Assembly (NCBI RefSeq): GCF_024637375.1
Contig: NZ_JAGXFK010000050.1
Coordinates: 1-36,413, forward strand
From: Sediminimonas sp.
GTDB taxonomy: Bacteria; Pseudomonadota; Alphaproteobacteria; Rhodobacterales; Rhodobacteraceae
Reading direction: 5' to 3'
Length of the DNA: 36,413 nucleotides
A program made the position numbers and the translations under genes. Each line of letters begins with the position of its first letter. Position 1 is the first letter of the stretch. Below the pieces are notes generated by a model that did no database searches, was not told the DNA's origin, and was given only the letters and a program-made list of their open reading frames with translations. Positions 34,424 to 36,413 of the stretch are shown here, piece after piece.

Positions 34424-34837
34424 ATGCCCGATCACGAGACCGAGAGCAGCATGAAGCGCGGCGAACTGGCCCGCCTCACCGGCTGCAACATCGAGACGAT
34501 CCGCTATTATGAAAAGATCGGCATGCTGCCCGATCCACCGCGGACATCCGCCGGGTATCGCGTTTATTCGCGGGACCATGTCACGAGGCTGCACTTTATA
34601 ATGCGGGCGCGCGAGCTTGGTTTCGCCATGGAGGACATCCGCGGGCTTCTTGGGCTTGGCGATCGTGCCGCGCCCACCTGCGCCGAGGTCAAGGCCCGCA
34701 CCGATCGTCACCTTGCCGATGTTCGCACAAAGATCGCCGACCTGAAGCGGATTGAGGCGGTTCTGGCCGCCACTGCCGCAAAGTGTTCCGGCGCGGAGGT
34801 TCCCGAGTGTCCGGTGCTCGATGCGATCGGCTCGTGA
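34424..34837 (+). CDS. merR: Hg(II)-responsive regulator MerR
   Basis: A protein of 137 residues: MerR winged helix (MKRGELARLTGCNIETIRYYEKIGML), a linker, a long dimerisation helix, and the three Hg-binding cysteines C86 (PTCAEV), C121 (AAKCSG) and C129 (VPECPV), spaced as C82, C117 and C126 are in Tn501 MerR. It represses merTPA without Hg(II) and activates it with Hg(II). I use the ATG at 34424 (GGGGAG 7 nt upstream); the frame is open from 34328 but that part overlaps merT. Between its stop and the converging EamA gene are 66 bp without a clear terminator. Confidence 0.94.
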   Translation: MPDHETESSMKRGELARLTGCNIETIRYYEKIGMLPDPPRTSAGYRVYSRDHVTRLHFIMRARELGFAMEDIRGLLGLGDRAAPTCAEVKARTDRHLADVRTKIADLKRIEAVLAATAAKCSGAEVPECPVLDAIGS

Positions 34838-34903
34838 CGGGTTGGCGCTCGCTCTCACGCGGGCAGGGATGGTCTGTTCGCGGCTATGCCGGTCCCGGGC
34901 CAG

Positions 34904-35818
34904 TTACGCGCACTGGCAAGGGTGGGCGGCGGCATTTTCCTTGCCGCGGCTCATTTCGCGCGTCAGCCAGAAGCCCGAGAACAGCAGCAGCCCGCCGCCC
35001 ATGATCATGCCGCGCGCGGGCACCTCGCCGAAGACAAGGAACCCCAGGCTCGCCGCCACCACCGGCGAAACGATGATATCGACCAGCGAATAGACATTGG
35101 CGTTGATCTGTTTAAGCACCAGGGAGATGCCGAAATAGGCGAACCCGGTCGAGACGATGCCAAGGCACGCCGCCCACAGCATCACCGGCAGCGACACGCC
35201 GAGGGCGGGATAGGCAACGTGCCTGCCGACATCGCCCGGCCCGGCCAGAACCAGCGCGGGCGACAGCAGGATCGCCGCCACCGCCATCGACCAGAAGATG
35301 TCGTTGCCGGTCTCCTCGCGCCCCTCGTGGCGCATCCAGGTGACCATCGCCGCATAGATCGCTCCGGTGCTGAGCGCGACAAGATTGCCGAACCAGTCAC
35401 CGCCCGCCAGCGGCCTGGCCAGCACGATGCCCACCAGCGCCAGACCGAAGATCAGCACGTAGCTTTTCTTCGCCGGCTCGCCCAGGAACAGCGCCGAGAA
35501 GATGAAGACGAAAAACGGCGCCACGCTCCAGAACACCACCGCATTGGCGATCGGCACCAGCGTCATGGCATAGTTGAAGACGCTGATCTGTGCCGCAATC
35601 AGCGCGCCGATGATGATGGTGTCCTTGAGGTTGCCGCGCGGAAAGCGAAGCGGTCGCCCGGTCGCACGCGGGATCGCCAGCGCGAGAAACGCGGCGGCAA
35701 AGCTCAGCGCGTAGAAATTCAGCGTCTGGATCGGGATCGCGTCGCCGGTCAGCTTGACGAAGACGCCGATCGTCGCCTCGGAGACGGTGATCAGTACAAG
35801 CAGCAGGAAAACGGTCAT
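34904..35818 (-). CDS. EamA/DMT family exporter
   Basis: A protein of 304 residues with about ten membrane segments and two EamA repeats (LLLVLITVSEATIGVFVKL at the start; a second repeat from about residue 160). Members export metabolites or amino acids; the substrate here is unknown. The ATG at 35818 begins the first helix; upstream codons overlap the CDF gene. It lies 10 bp after the CDF stop, so the two are co-transcribed. Confidence 0.87.
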   Translation of the reverse strand: MTVFLLLVLITVSEATIGVFVKLTGDAIPIQTLNFYALSFAAAFLALAIPRATGRPLRFPRGNLKDTIIIGALIAAQISVFNYAMTLVPIANAVVFWSVAPFFVFIFSALFLGEPAKKSYVLIFGLALVGIVLARPLAGGDWFGNLVALSTGAIYAAMVTWMRHEGREETGNDIFWSMAVAAILLSPALVLAGPGDVGRHVAYPALGVSLPVMLWAACLGIVSTGFAYFGISLVLKQINANVYSLVDIIVSPVVAASLGFLVFGEVPARGMIMGGGLLLFSGFWLTREMSRGKENAAAHPCQCA

Positions 35819-35828
35819 GGAAAACGTG

Positions 35829-36413
35829 CTACCGGCTGTCGCGCGTGATGTCGATTGTCTCGGCACCGCTTTCGTCGAGGCAGCGGTCCTCGACCTGAAG
35901 CGTGACGAAGAAAAAGCCGAACCGCTCACCCAGCATGGAATGGGCCGCCTTCAGCACCTCCTGCGGGTCTTGATCATCCTGAACGCGCAGGTGGCCCGAA
36001 AAGACGTATTTGCCGCTGGTCAGCGCCCAGGCATGAACGTGATGGACATCCGCGACGCCGTCGAGTGCCTCCAGGGCCCGCGTGACGTCGCCGAGGCTGA
36101 CATCGGTCGGCGTGCCCTCCATCAAAAGATGCATCGAGTCGCGCAGTATCCCCCAGCTTGCCCAGATCAGCACGAAGCCGAACGCCATGCCCAGGATCGG
36201 GTCGATCAGCAGAAAACCCGTGAATTTGATGACCAGCGCGGTGACGATGATCAACAGGCTGCCGACGAAGGTCTGGATGATGTGCCACAGCGCGCCACGC
36301 ACGTTCAGATCGCTCTGGCTTTGTTTCCAGATCAGCCCGAGCGAGATGACCTCGGTCACCAGCCCGCCGGCCGCGGCCCAGAGCATCGGGCCCGTGGGCA
36401 GGTCGATGGGGTC
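35829..36413 (-). CDS. Cation diffusion facilitator (CDF) transporter, 5' end outside window
   Basis: The frame is open to the window edge; 194 C-terminal residues are visible. They hold the last three membrane helices (NVRGALWHI..., FTGFLLIDPILGMAFGFVLIWASW) and the cytoplasmic metal-binding domain with VADVHHVHAWALTSGKYVFSGHL, a ZitB/CzcD-like pattern. In the fifth helix the usual HxxxD of the transport site reads HIIQT, so the Asp is replaced by Thr. Such proteins normally export Zn, Co or Cd by proton exchange. The start and the second-helix site are not visible. Confidence 0.85.
   Translation of the reverse strand, partial: DPIDLPTGPMLWAAAGGLVTEVISLGLIWKQSQSDLNVRGALWHIIQTFVGSLLIIVTALVIKFTGFLLIDPILGMAFGFVLIWASWGILRDSMHLLMEGTPTDVSLGDVTRALEALDGVADVHHVHAWALTSGKYVFSGHLRVQDDQDPQEVLKAAHSMLGERFGFFFVTLQVEDRCLDESGAETIDITRDSR

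Overview
The window looks like chromosome of a high-G+C marine-type alphaproteobacterium, most likely a member of the Rhodobacteraceae (Roseobacter group). I infer this from the gene families (DUF4167, DUF4170, DUF1499, TIGR02281-type retropepsin, short MerA), from the order lptF-lptG-lptD-surA-pdxA-rsmA, and from strong G/C bias at third codon positions. No tRNA, rRNA, CRISPR array or phage gene was seen. Coding density is high and many starts overlap the previous stop (ATGA).

Layout. 3-1311: a complete IS3-family (IS2-like) insertion sequence with inverted ends, orfA/orfB and an A7 frameshift site. It has cut into the 3' part of a lower-G+C gene for a PD-(D/E)XK-type nuclease-like protein (to 2006). 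2143-3270: a solitary iron-type periplasmic binding protein with its own promoter and terminator. 3293-8746: housekeeping genes (mazG, agmatinase, DUF1499, a small Cys-rich exported protein, prfA-prmC, DUF4167). 8759-16250: the outer-membrane assembly operon lptF-lptG-lptD-surA-pdxA-rsmA on the minus strand. 16360-20976: holC, a membrane-anchored aspartic protease, marC, an ABC-F ATPase, a small exported protein and ndk. 21046-27585: a 52-residue proline-rich ORF, then ridA and a GMC oxidoreductase divergent from a four-gene catabolic operon (class III aminotransferase, CoA-transferase A and B, M20 deacylase). 27634-30128: lpxK, a divergent WaaA-like glycosyltransferase and DUF4170. 30313-34837: metal(loid) genes, namely arsR-permease-small thioredoxin on the plus strand, converging on a merTPA operon that is divergent from merR. 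34904-36413: an EamA exporter and the 3' part of a CDF transporter that runs off the window.

How they work together. The lpt operon carries LPS from the inner membrane (LptFG) to the outer membrane (LptD), with SurA as chaperone; lpxK and the WaaA-like gene act earlier, on lipid A and Kdo. prfA and prmC pair release factor 1 with its methylase. The ridA/GMC/aminotransferase/CoA-transferase/deacylase locus reads as a pathway that frees an N-acylated amino compound, oxidises or transaminates it and activates the product with CoA; its substrate is unknown. The mer genes bind, import and reduce Hg(II), with a promoter carrying the 19-bp spacer typical of MerR control.

Best candidates for a second look are the unassigned catabolic locus with TTTGCA repeats between its two arms, the WaaA-like protein that lacks the family's catalytic motif, the IS-broken nuclease-like gene with a dyad at its start, the CDF protein with Thr in place of the metal-binding Asp, and two small proteins with good start signals and no recognised family.
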